A stretch of 53,369 nucleotides of DNA from Xenococcaceae cyanobacterium MO_167.B27 (GTDB taxonomy: Bacteria > Cyanobacteriota > Cyanobacteriia > Cyanobacteriales > Xenococcaceae). The stretch spans positions 1-53,369 of the forward strand of contig JASJCP010000018.1 in the NCBI GenBank assembly GCA_030065935.1. Direction: 5' to 3'. The notes beneath the pieces were generated by a model. It made no database searches. It was given only the letters and a program-made list of their open reading frames with translations, and was not told the origin of the DNA. Below are positions 10,255-17,866 of this stretch, piece by piece. Position 1 is the stretch's first letter; each line of letters opens with the position of its first letter. The translations under genes and the position numbers were made by a program.

Positions 10255-11127
10255 CTAAGTTATAAAGTAACTATTCCTATCCACTTTCGAGATACAAGAG
10301 TCTGTCTCTGCTACTAGCTGATCTAACTGTTGCTGCATCTTTTTTACCACTAGTTCATAACAAGAATTTACATAATTGCGATCGCGACTTGGTTGAGAGC
10401 CAGATTGGGAGTCGTATTTCTCAAACCAGATAGGAGGACAAACTCTCAGCCTAATGGGTACAGGTAAAGGAATATTGGGTAGTGGTCCAATAGCAATTCC
10501 CCAAGGAAGACCCAGATAAATCGGGAAAACTTGAGGGTCAAGATTGAATAGCCAAGGCATTCCCCAGCGATGTAACTGTTTAGCTTGCTCATAAAAATCA
10601 GCTAACACAATTAGAGTATCGTGCGCCCCTGTAGAAATAATGGGGATAATGGGTACTTTGTATTTTAGAGCAAGTTTGATAAAGCCTTTGCGTCCTGCAA
10701 AATTAATTTTATTTCTTTGAGAATGAGGACGAAATACATCTTGTGCGCCCCCTGGATAGACCAGAACACTAGCATTACTTTCTAGGGCTGCGATCGCCAT
10801 TTTGGGATGAGCTACGATTGCTCCTGTTTTTTCTGCTAACTGTGCAAAACTGGGATTAATTTTCCAAACGTGGGGGTGCATTAGACCATAGGTAGGGCGA
10901 TGAGTCCCGAAATGTCTAAACCAGTCATACATCGCCATAATCATATCTGGTGTAGCCATTCCCCCATTATGAGAACCAACTAGAAGCACTGGGTTTTTAG
11001 GAGGTATGTGTTCCCAACCATCACTTTGCACTCGAAAATAATACTTATAAAACCATCTCCAAAAGGGCATCAAACCCTGGATAGTTTCAGGATTTCTGGC
11101 TTTTAAAGACCAACCACGATGATTAAT
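10255..11127 (-). CDS. Lysophospholipid/diacylglycerol acyltransferase-family protein, probable ATT start
   Basis: The protein has acyltransferase features: SHNGGMATPD (a histidine-to-aspartate acceptor motif with unusually wide spacing), PGGAQDVFRP, a long KGFIKLALKYKVPIIPI strand-helix unit and HDTL. These resemble the DGAT2/LPLAT-like group that includes cyanobacterial slr2103-type acyltransferases. That assignment is by memory of motifs. The first ATG is at 11073, but coding-like text continues upstream in frame (NHRGWSLKARNPETIQGL) as in relatives. A strong AAGGAG lies 7 bases before an ATT at 11127-11125, and no ATG, GTG or TTG precedes it before the in-frame stop. Initiation at ATT would give 290 residues. 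Membrane-associated lipid acylation is the expected role. Confidence 0.7.
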   Translation of the reverse strand: MNHRGWSLKARNPETIQGLMPFWRWFYKYYFRVQSDGWEHIPPKNPVLLVGSHNGGMATPDMIMAMYDWFRHFGTHRPTYGLMHPHVWKINPSFAQLAEKTGAIVAHPKMAIAALESNASVLVYPGGAQDVFRPHSQRNKINFAGRKGFIKLALKYKVPIIPIISTGAHDTLIVLADFYEQAKQLHRWGMPWLFNLDPQVFPIYLGLPWGIAIGPLPNIPLPVPIRLRVCPPIWFEKYDSQSGSQPSRDRNYVNSCYELVVKKMQQQLDQLVAETDSCISKVDRNSYFIT

Positions 11128-11205
11128 TTTTTTGCTCCTTTAACTGTATAAATCTTATTCCTTTTAATGTCACAGGTCGAGGTAATTGTCAATTATCAAA
11201 ACCTT

Positions 11206-11793
11206 CTACCAAGTTAGATAAGGTAAATTAGATGCTGTGGTTTGAATTGCTGATTCATTTTGAACTAATTGACCACAGTTATCCCATGTACCTTTAATAA
11301 ACATCTGTTTTGAAGCAGGGTTCATAGCTACTGCTGCGGTTAAATCTCCACAAACTACGGTCATGGTTTCGAGATTAATTTGTATATTAATCTCAGGATT
11401 ATCTTGAAGTAAATTCTGTATTTGTTGAACTATATCTGCTGATGCAGTTACACAAGGAACACCAATAGCAGTACAGTTACCCAAGAAAATTTCCGCAAAG
11501 CTTTCCCCAATAATAGCTTTAATCCCCCATCGAGATAGAGACTGGGGTGCGTGTTCACGGGATGAACCACAACCAAAGTTAGCATTTACCACCAAAATAT
11601 TAGCGTTTTGATATTGAGATAAGTCAAAAGGATGTTCTCCTTGTGCTTGGGTGCGGTCATCAGCAAAAGCTTGTTCTCCCAAACCATCAAAGGTAACACA
11701 GCGTAAAAAACGAGCAGGAATAATACGGTCTGTGTCAATATCATTACCTACTACTGGAACTCCCTGACCAATAATTTGTTTAATTTGACTCAT
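11206..11793 (-). CDS. leuD: 3-isopropylmalate dehydratase small subunit
   Basis: LeuD pairs with LeuC to isomerise 2-isopropylmalate to 3-isopropylmalate in leucine biosynthesis. The 195-residue protein has the LeuD signatures [15 protein letters not shown] near the start and [12 protein letters not shown] in the middle, which bind the substrate's distinguishing side chain. Length is normal for the short LeuD type. leuC is not adjacent. The final residues (SNLPYLTW) run slightly past the usual end. It lies 79 bases upstream of the acyltransferase gene on the same strand. Confidence 0.95.
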   Translation of the reverse strand: MSQIKQIIGQGVPVVGNDIDTDRIIPARFLRCVTFDGLGEQAFADDRTQAQGEHPFDLSQYQNANILVVNANFGCGSSREHAPQSLSRWGIKAIIGESFAEIFLGNCTAIGVPCVTASADIVQQIQNLLQDNPEINIQINLETMTVVCGDLTAAVAMNPASKQMFIKGTWDNCGQLVQNESAIQTTASNLPYLTW

Positions 11794-11860
11794 AATTTCT
11801 GGTGATAAAAATTAGAACGTTGCTGAAACAAGGTATGAAGTCAATAATAATATGGTTCGT

Positions 11861-12040
11861 AGCTATCAGCTATTAGCTGTTAGCTTTTTCAAATCATACT
11901 CGCTCTTGAGCAACACCGAAAATTGAAACAGCACATCCATTGAAGAATGTGCTGCATAAATTATCAATTATCAGTTCAACACTAAGTTAAATCACTAGCA
12001 TCAGCTTGATAACTGTTTACTGTTTACTGATAACTGATTA
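11861..12040. repeat. Short-sequence repeat patch between leuD and ftsH
   Basis: The spacer holds imperfect short tandem repeats: AGCTATCAGCTATTAGCTGTTAGCT at 11861-11885 (split here as AGCTATCAGC and TATTAGCTGTTAGCT) and AACTGTTTACTGTTTACTGATAACTGATTA near 12011-12040. Such heptad-like repeats are common in cyanobacterial spacers. No coding capacity is seen. Confidence 0.5.
11929..11954 (-). terminator. Probable terminator of ftsH
   Basis: CAGCACAT (11929-11936) pairs perfectly with ATGTGCTG (11947-11954) around a 10-base loop. On the minus strand the hairpin is followed by TTTCAATTTT. It lies 90 bases past the ftsH stop. Confidence 0.6.
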
Positions 12041-12043
12041 AAC

Positions 12044-13894
12044 CTAAGCCAAAGCTGCCATTTTTACATCGTTGTTAGACAGAATCTCTTGTAATTCATC
12101 TGCATCAACTGTTTCTTTTTCTACTAGCATTTCAGCTAATTGATCGAGAATGTAACGGTTTCCTACCAAGACATCTTTAGCACGACGATAAGCTTGATCT
12201 ACTAAGTTACGGACTTCTTCGTCAATAGCAGCAGCAGTTTCATCGGAGAAATCGCGGTCAGAAGCAATATCTCTACCGAGGAAAACATTACCGTTTTGAC
12301 GGCCGAGAGCAACAGGTCCTAAGCGATCACTCATTCCGAAACGAGTTACCATTTGACGCGCCACTCTAGTGACTTGCTGTAAGTCGTTAGAAGCACCAGT
12401 AGTTACTTCTTCATCACCGAAAATAATTTCTTCAGCAATACGACCACCTAAAGCAACGGCCATTTGGTTTTGCAGATAAGAACGAGAATATAAACCAGAT
12501 TCCATACGGTCTTCGCTAGGAGTGAACCAAGTCAAACCACCAGCACGTCCGCGAGGGATAATGCTGATTTTTTGTACGGGGTCATAATCTGGCATTAACG
12601 CACCGACTAAAGCGTGTCCTGCTTCGTGATAAGCTACCAATTCTTTGCGTTTTTCACTCATTACGCGGTTTTTCTTCTCTGGTCCTGCTAAGACGCGATC
12701 GATCGCATCATTAACTTCATCCATCGAAATTTCGGTGAGATTACGACGGGCTGCTAAGATAGCTGCTTCGTTGAGTAAGTTGGCTAAATCTGCACCAGTA
12801 AACCCAGGAGTACGACGAGCAATTTTATCTAAATCAACATCTTTTCCTAAAGTTTTACCGCGAGCATGGACTTTGAGGATTTCAGTACGTCCATTGTAAT
12901 CAGGGCGATCTACTACTACTTGACGGTCAAAACGACCAGGACGCATCAGAGCAGCATCAAGGACATCAGGACGGTTAGTAGCAGCGATGATGATGATACC
13001 TGTATTACCTTCAAAACCATCCATCTCAGTTAGTAACTGGTTGAGGGTTTGTTCTCTTTCGTCGTTACCGCCTCCTAAACCAGCACCCCGTTGACGACCA
13101 ACTGCGTCAATCTCATCGATAAATACGATACAAGGAGCATTAGCTTTAGCTTGTTCAAAGAGGTCACGGACACGAGAAGCACCCACCCCAACGAACATTT
13201 CGACGAATTCTGAACCAGAAATACTGAAGAAAGGTACACCAGCTTCCCCTGCGACAGCTTTAGCTAGAAGGGTTTTACCTGTTCCAGGAGGACCCACTAA
13301 GAGAACTCCTTTAGGAATTTTTGCCCCAATAGCTGTGAAGCGGTCTGCGTTTTTGAGGAAATCTACTACTTCAGTAAGCTCTAGTTTGGCTTGTTCGATA
13401 CCTGCTACATCACCAAAGGTTACTTGGGTTTTAGGCTCCATTTGGACTCTGGCTTTAGATTTACCAAAGTTCATCGCCTGAGAACCAGGGCCACTTTGCG
13501 CTCTTCTGAGTAAGAAAAACAACCCAACAAGTAAGAGAATAGGGAAGAAAAGACTGCTTAAGGCTCTAAACCAGAATCCCTCATCACCTTGGGGTAAAAC
13601 CGCAATATCTACCTGATTTTCCATCAAAATATCTATAAGTTGTGGGTCATTGGGTAGATTGACTAAGACGGGGTTGCCTTCTTGGTCGGTTACTAGGGCT
13701 TTAGTGCGGTCAGCACTGATTTTTACAGTTTCAACTTTGTTATTCTCAACTTGGTCAATTAGTGTGCTGTATGCCCAAGTTTGACGAGCTTGAGGTTGTT
13801 GATCTAGAAAGGCTGTACCGAGGGCTACCACTACTATGGCAAGTAGTACGTATAGTCCTGCGTTCCGCCATTTTTTATTATTGTTTTTGCTCAC
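12044..13894 (-). CDS. ftsH: ATP-dependent zinc metalloprotease FtsH
   Basis: Membrane-anchored AAA+ protease that degrades damaged membrane and soluble proteins; in cyanobacteria the paralogs include those that remove damaged D1. The 616 residues contain two membrane helices (about 11-30 and 109-129) bracketing a small lumenal or periplasmic domain, Walker A GPPGTGKT (201-208), Walker B IVFIDEID (256-263), the second region of homology ending RPGRFDR (318-324) and the zinc site HEAGH (423-427). All catalytic residues are present. Length and the [11 protein letters not shown] start recall the 616-residue FtsH3-type paralog, which is tentative. Single gene, divergent from msrA across a 262-base spacer. 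Confidence 0.97.
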   Translation of the reverse strand: MSKNNNKKWRNAGLYVLLAIVVVALGTAFLDQQPQARQTWAYSTLIDQVENNKVETVKISADRTKALVTDQEGNPVLVNLPNDPQLIDILMENQVDIAVLPQGDEGFWFRALSSLFFPILLLVGLFFLLRRAQSGPGSQAMNFGKSKARVQMEPKTQVTFGDVAGIEQAKLELTEVVDFLKNADRFTAIGAKIPKGVLLVGPPGTGKTLLAKAVAGEAGVPFFSISGSEFVEMFVGVGASRVRDLFEQAKANAPCIVFIDEIDAVGRQRGAGLGGGNDEREQTLNQLLTEMDGFEGNTGIIIIAATNRPDVLDAALMRPGRFDRQVVVDRPDYNGRTEILKVHARGKTLGKDVDLDKIARRTPGFTGADLANLLNEAAILAARRNLTEISMDEVNDAIDRVLAGPEKKNRVMSEKRKELVAYHEAGHALVGALMPDYDPVQKISIIPRGRAGGLTWFTPSEDRMESGLYSRSYLQNQMAVALGGRIAEEIIFGDEEVTTGASNDLQQVTRVARQMVTRFGMSDRLGPVALGRQNGNVFLGRDIASDRDFSDETAAAIDEEVRNLVDQAYRRAKDVLVGNRYILDQLAEMLVEKETVDADELQEILSNNDVKMAALA

Positions 13895-14156
13895 GCTGAT
13901 AGTCTCCCTTTGGCTGAGAATTAAATATCTACTATCGAGATTGTTATTTTTATTGTGACATCTGGAGTTATTTCAGCTTAAAACTGTTGGTTGTTCCAGA
14001 AAAGATATTATCTACACATTGGTTGTTGTTAACTTATGTTAACGTTTCTCAGGAAATCTTGGCTAGTTTTTTACAAGAACCCTTAATGAAACTTTGATTC
14101 ACGCTACATTGAAGAGAGTGTAAACAAAATTAACAAAGCTTACAATTAATCATCCT

Positions 14157-14804
14157 ATGGTACTATTCGGTTTCGGAAAAAAAGCAACTATGCCATCTCC
14201 AGAACAGGCTTTACCTGGAAGAGATGAACCAATGCCAGTTCTTGATAAACATTATGTTAATGGAAATCCTCTTAAGCCACCTTTTCCAGAAGCTATGGAA
14301 ACAGCGATGTTTGGCTTAGGTTGCTTCTGGGGTGCAGAAAGAAAGTTTTGGCAACAAGAAGGCGTTTATACTACAGCAGTGGGTTATGCTGCTGGTTACA
14401 CTCCTAACGCTACTTACAGAGAAGTCTGTACAGGAATGACTGGTCACAATGAAGTAGTTTTTGTGGTGTATGACCCTCAAAAAATCAGTTACGAAGAGTT
14501 ATTAAAAGTATTCTGGGAAAGTCACGATCCTACTCAGGGAATGCGTCAAGGAAATGATGTAGGTACTCAATATCGTTCTGGTATCTATACTTACACTGAG
14601 ACGCAAAAACAACTAGCGGAAACTTCTAAAGCTCTTTATGAGAAAGAGTTAGCTAAGGCTGGTTACAAGGAAATCACTACAGAAATTTTAGATGCGCCAG
14701 AGTTTTACTACGCAGAAGATTATCATCAACAGTATCTAGCAAAGAATCCTAACGGTTATTGTGGTTTGGGTGGTACTAAGGTTTGTTACCCTGCTAGCAA
14801 TTAG
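14157..14804 (+). CDS. msrA: Peptide-methionine (S)-S-oxide reductase
   Basis: Repairs methionine-S-sulfoxide in oxidised proteins. The 215-residue protein shows the active-site [12 protein letters not shown], the conserved [47 protein letters not shown] and a C-terminal cysteine in [15 protein letters not shown] that can act in recycling. The 50-residue N-terminal extension before the catalytic core is usual in cyanobacterial and plant MsrA. No signal peptide. A HIP1-containing hairpin terminator lies downstream. Confidence 0.95.
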   Translation: MVLFGFGKKATMPSPEQALPGRDEPMPVLDKHYVNGNPLKPPFPEAMETAMFGLGCFWGAERKFWQQEGVYTTAVGYAAGYTPNATYREVCTGMTGHNEVVFVVYDPQKISYEELLKVFWESHDPTQGMRQGNDVGTQYRSGIYTYTETQKQLAETSKALYEKELAKAGYKEITTEILDAPEFYYAEDYHQQYLAKNPNGYCGLGGTKVCYPASN

Positions 14805-14912
14805 CAATGATGAGGGATGAGGAGTAAGGAAAGAAAAGTATTGATTTTTGCTAGGGAAAATCACTTTATTCTTCAGCCTCACCCTTAGCGAGAAAATGTT
14901 TAATTAATTTTT

Positions 14913-14948
14913 GCGATCGCATCATGCCAGGAAATGCGATCGCTTTTT
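14913..14948 (+). terminator. HIP1-based hairpin terminator
   Basis: GCGATCGCAT (14913-14922) pairs perfectly with ATGCGATCGC (14934-14943) around an 11-base loop, followed by TTTTT. Both arms contain a HIP1 octamer. It lies between the convergent msrA and hicB genes, so it could end both transcripts. Confidence 0.75.
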
Positions 14949-14970
14949 CGTAATATTATATTTTTCCTGT

Positions 14971-15294
14971 CTAACTTATTTTGTCATTGATGAGACGGTT
15001 TAAACTGATGTTTTTTTCAGCAGCTTCGATAGCCAACATACGATGACGTTCTGGAGTTATTCTAATTTGAAATTTACCACTATATTCTTTGTTTGAAAAA
15101 GGAACTGGTATTTCTTCTTTATTAGTTTCCATGTCAGCAATAATATCTTTTACAAGATTCATAATACCTTCTAGTGCTTTTAGAGGTGTTTCATCTAAAT
15201 AGGAAAGACTAGGAAATTCAGCACATAATCCCACAAATTCTTCATCTTCCGTGGACCAGATAGTTCTGTAAGTATAGTGTTTGTAGTTAATCAC
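14971..15294 (-). CDS. hicB: HicB-family antitoxin
   Basis: The protein has the HicB layout: a degraded RNase-H-like partner-binding domain (RTIWSTEDEEFVGLCAEFPSL, DETPLKALEGI) followed by a C-terminal ribbon-helix-helix segment (KFQIRITPERHRMLAIEAAEKNISLNRLI) that should bind the operator. A frame opens at 15318, but the likely start is the GTG at 15294, which overlaps the stop of hicA (GTGATTAA) and has a GGAG upstream. This gives about 107 residues. It would neutralise the upstream HicA and repress the operon. Confidence 0.85.
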   Translation of the reverse strand: MINYKHYTYRTIWSTEDEEFVGLCAEFPSLSYLDETPLKALEGIMNLVKDIIADMETNKEEIPVPFSNKEYSGKFQIRITPERHRMLAIEAAEKNISLNRLINDKIS

Positions 15295-15541
15295 TTGCTT
15301 TTTGCTCCAATTTAGCAATCGCTTCTAAAACTTGTTTAACTTGATAAGGTTTTGCTTTTCCTTTTTTGTTTTGGATGTTAACGCGGGGATTACCTCGCCA
15401 AGGGGTTTTATAGATATAGTGACTTGTTGCTTTTTGTCTAGGTTCACCAAAGTAGTGATCACAAATTTTAACCAAATCGCTAAACCTCACATTTTGGGGG
15501 TTGTTTTTGATTTGGGCAATAAGCTTTTTAATTTGTGTCAT
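15287..15541 (-). CDS. hicA: HicA-family mRNA-interferase toxin
   Basis: The 84-residue protein matches the HicA/YcfA double-stranded-RNA-binding-like fold: KNNPQNVRFSDLVKICDHYF, then SHYIYKTPW, where the histidine after Ser is the expected catalytic residue, and the end KAKPYQVKQVLEAIAKLE. HicA toxins cleave mRNA. Here it is a little longer than many family members, with an inserted GNPRVNIQNKKG in place of the usual short turn. It precedes and overlaps hicB, the standard gene order. Confidence 0.85.
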   Translation of the reverse strand: MTQIKKLIAQIKNNPQNVRFSDLVKICDHYFGEPRQKATSHYIYKTPWRGNPRVNIQNKKGKAKPYQVKQVLEAIAKLEQKASD

Positions 15542-15555
15542 GTTAACTAATTACA

Positions 15556-15577
15556 ATAGTATCAATAATGATACTAT
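15556..15577 (-). promoter_or_regulatory. hicAB operator palindrome
   Basis: ATAGTATCA (15556-15564), a 4-base centre and TGATACTAT (15569-15577) form a perfect 9-bp inverted repeat 15 bases upstream of the hicA start. A further AGTATCA half-site stands at about 15589-15595. The ribbon-helix-helix end of HicB is the obvious candidate binder. Confidence 0.75.
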
Positions 15578-15692
15578 TTTGACGAAAAGTATCAAGATAT
15601 TTATGTAGTAGATATTTACTTGCACCCCATTGCGGACAAAGCTATTTGACTTAACCAAAGGCTAATCATTTTCAGTAAAATATTGTTAATTT

Positions 15693-16799
15693 GTGAAATT
15701 TCCAATGCCCAAACTCAGTTTAGGAACAAGACTATTTTTTTCTCACTTACTGGTGATGATTGTGGGTTTAGGCTGTTTTGCGATCACAGCTAAAGTTTCC
15801 TCGCCCCGAATGTTTATCGTGCGTTTGGAACAGTTAGAGCAAAGAGGGATCTTTACAGTGCGATCGGCAAGGACTTATCTTGTAGAGGGTTTTAATAATG
15901 CTTGGAATCGTAGTGCCTTATTATCTTTAGTTATAGGAGTTAGTGCAGCAGGGGGAATCAGTTACTTAGCATCTCAAAGAATTATGCGCCCTCTCAAACA
16001 AATGAAAGAAATTACCCAAGAGTTTGCTGGTGGAAATTTAAAAGAAAGAATGCCTGAGAGCGAAATTCCCGAGTTAAATCAATTGGGAGTGAGTTTCAAT
16101 TCTATGGCTAGTAGTCTTGAAGATGTAGAAAAACACAGAAGAGAATTAATTAGCGATTTAACCCATGAATTACGGACACCCTTAACAGTAGTACGAGGGT
16201 ATTTAGAAGAATTAGCAGATCAGCGTATTGAACCTTCCGAAGAATTATATTTAAGATTAATCAGAGAAACCAGGAGATTAGAACGATTAATTCACGATTT
16301 ACAAGAACTTTCTAAAGCAGAAGCAGGTTATCTATCAATCAACTTGGGAAAAGTGAATTTAATTCCTTTACTAGAATCTTTAGTAACCAGATTTAAAGAT
16401 CAGCTTTTAGAAGAAGGCCCAGAATTAAGCTTATCCTATCCTCAAGACTTACCCTGTGTCTATGCAGATCTTGACCGCACAGAACAGATATTGGTTAATC
16501 TTTTAGGAAATGCCATTCGCTACACAGAAAAAGGTTTTATTTCCGTTACTGCGACTAGAGACAACCGTCAGGTATGGATTGCGATTAAAGATACAGGAAT
16601 AGGTATTGCGGATGCAGATTTACCTTACATTTTTGAGAGATTTTGGCGTGCTGATCGTTCTCGATGTAGTTATTCTGGGGGTACAGGAATCGGTTTGGCA
16701 ATCACTCATCGCTTGGTAGAATTACAGGGTGGCAATATTGAAGTAACAAGTAAATTGGGAGAAGGAAGTACCTTTCGTTTTTCTCTTCCCCTAGCCTAG
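15693..16799 (+). CDS. Sensor histidine kinase, orphan
   Basis: Starts at a GTG (an ATG follows at 15705). The 368 residues comprise a membrane helix (about 13-33), a short outer loop of about 40 residues, a second helix (75-93), a HAMP linker (93-146), a dimerisation/phosphoacceptor helix with H158 in DLTHELRTPL, and a full HATPase domain (NAIRY N-box, DTGIGI, GGTGIGLAI). The small outer domain leaves little room for a ligand pocket, so sensing may occur within the membrane. No response regulator gene is adjacent. The signal is unknown. Confidence 0.85.
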   Translation: MKFPMPKLSLGTRLFFSHLLVMIVGLGCFAITAKVSSPRMFIVRLEQLEQRGIFTVRSARTYLVEGFNNAWNRSALLSLVIGVSAAGGISYLASQRIMRPLKQMKEITQEFAGGNLKERMPESEIPELNQLGVSFNSMASSLEDVEKHRRELISDLTHELRTPLTVVRGYLEELADQRIEPSEELYLRLIRETRRLERLIHDLQELSKAEAGYLSINLGKVNLIPLLESLVTRFKDQLLEEGPELSLSYPQDLPCVYADLDRTEQILVNLLGNAIRYTEKGFISVTATRDNRQVWIAIKDTGIGIADADLPYIFERFWRADRSRCSYSGGTGIGLAITHRLVELQGGNIEVTSKLGEGSTFRFSLPLA

Positions 16800-16910
16800 T
16801 AAAGACAGGCATAACAACTAATTACTGTGAGTCTAGATCATAGAACTGTTATGATACTAAGTTGGGTTGTCATAGGGCTAAGAACTGAATCGAAATAATT
16901 AGACAATATT

Positions 16911-17383
16911 TAACATTGATTTACATAAATGGTTAGTGGCTTTAGTTAAACCAGAATATCCTTGGTACTATGAAGGAAGTTTTGATCGGGTGCGCCACAA
17001 TATGCTTTAAGGCATTTAAGACGAGCCTGGGATGATTGTTTAAAAAAGCTAAATTACCACCACGCTTCAAGAAAAAAGATAAGTCGGATAGTTTTACGCT
17101 AGATGGCTCAATAACTGTAGAACGTAACAGAATTAAAGTCCCTAGAATCGGCTGGTTAAAAACCTATGAAAGATTACCGACCTGTATTCAACCCAAATCA
17201 GTAACTATTAGTAAAAGAGTGTCGAAGTGGTTTATTAGTTTTAAATTATAAATAACTCCCAAAAATCTAGCTCCCTTGGATAAACGGGGCTTACAAGCTC
17301 CCGACGCAGGTTCGGGAGACAGCCCCTCGCCAATAGGGATAGATTTAGGAATTTTAAGATTTGCCACATTAGAGATTAATTGA
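16911..17383 (+). pseudogene. IS200/IS605-family TnpB remnant
   Basis: Successive plus-strand frames spell TnpB in order: DLHKWLVALVKPEYPWYYE, then YALRHLRRAWDDCLKK one frame over, then RFKKKDKSDSFTLDGSITV and RIKVPRIGWLKTYERLP, SKWFISFKL, a TAA stop, and on in the same frame to GIDLGILRFATLE with the first RuvC aspartate. It ends at a stop at 17381. At least two frame changes and one nonsense codon make it inactive, and the zinc-ribbon half is missing. No intact TnpA or element ends were recognised around it. Confidence 0.85.
17286..17326. repeat. Strong nested palindrome inside the tnpB remnant
   Basis: GGGGCT (17286-17291) pairs with AGCCCC (17321-17326), and inside it CTCCCGA (17298-17304) pairs with TCGGGAG (17312-17318). 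The element is G+C-rich in an AT-rich setting and reads in frame within the linker before the GIDLG motif. It looks like a REP-type palindrome inserted into, or coopted by, the transposase gene. Confidence 0.6.
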
Positions 17384-17425
17384 TATTAGAGTAAGCAATA
17401 AATTAACGTTATCGAAGACCTCACT

Positions 17426-17866
17426 TTAAGCCCATATTCTCCCTATTTGACGGGGTGAAGAAGCATCTTCAAGGACTTTCGATATGTAGCGAAGCAATGT
17501 ATAGCCTAATTGTGCTTCCGTTTTATTATCTTTCGCTATTTTCCTATCCATGATCTTTAAACACTGTGCAATATCATAAGAGTTATTTTCCTTAAGTATT
17601 GCCTTCATATCATCCTTTAATTTCAGATCGTCCAACTTTTCTGAGTCTTGAGAAATGTGACTTTCTATATAATTTTCTATGGTTATTAGACAATGTAATG
17701 TTTTCTTGTTAATTTCTTCTTCTGATGCTGATGAAGCACTCCTTATTTTATTGTGTAACTCCTCGATATATTCCATGAACTGCTCCACAACAGAAACTTC
17801 TTCTTCAACAGGCTGAGCTACTGATTTAACCTTGTCTGAAACAGGTTTTGACTTTACAGACTTTTT
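17426..17866 (-). pseudogene. Frameshifted C-terminal extension of the PatA/PatG-like protease
   Basis: This reading frame continues the upstream protease after a one-base shift at the A5 run (17862-17866, read on the minus strand). Removing one A would join GMYGWKVNEK to SVKSKPVSDKVKSV and on through VEEEVSVVEQFMEYIEELHNK. An independent start at 17788 (ATG) would give 120 residues. The extension is hydrophilic, helical-looking and rich in Lys, Glu and Ser, ends with a stop at 17426, and matches no family I recognise. It may be a C-terminal arm of the protease or a separate small gene that became fused. Confidence 0.5.
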
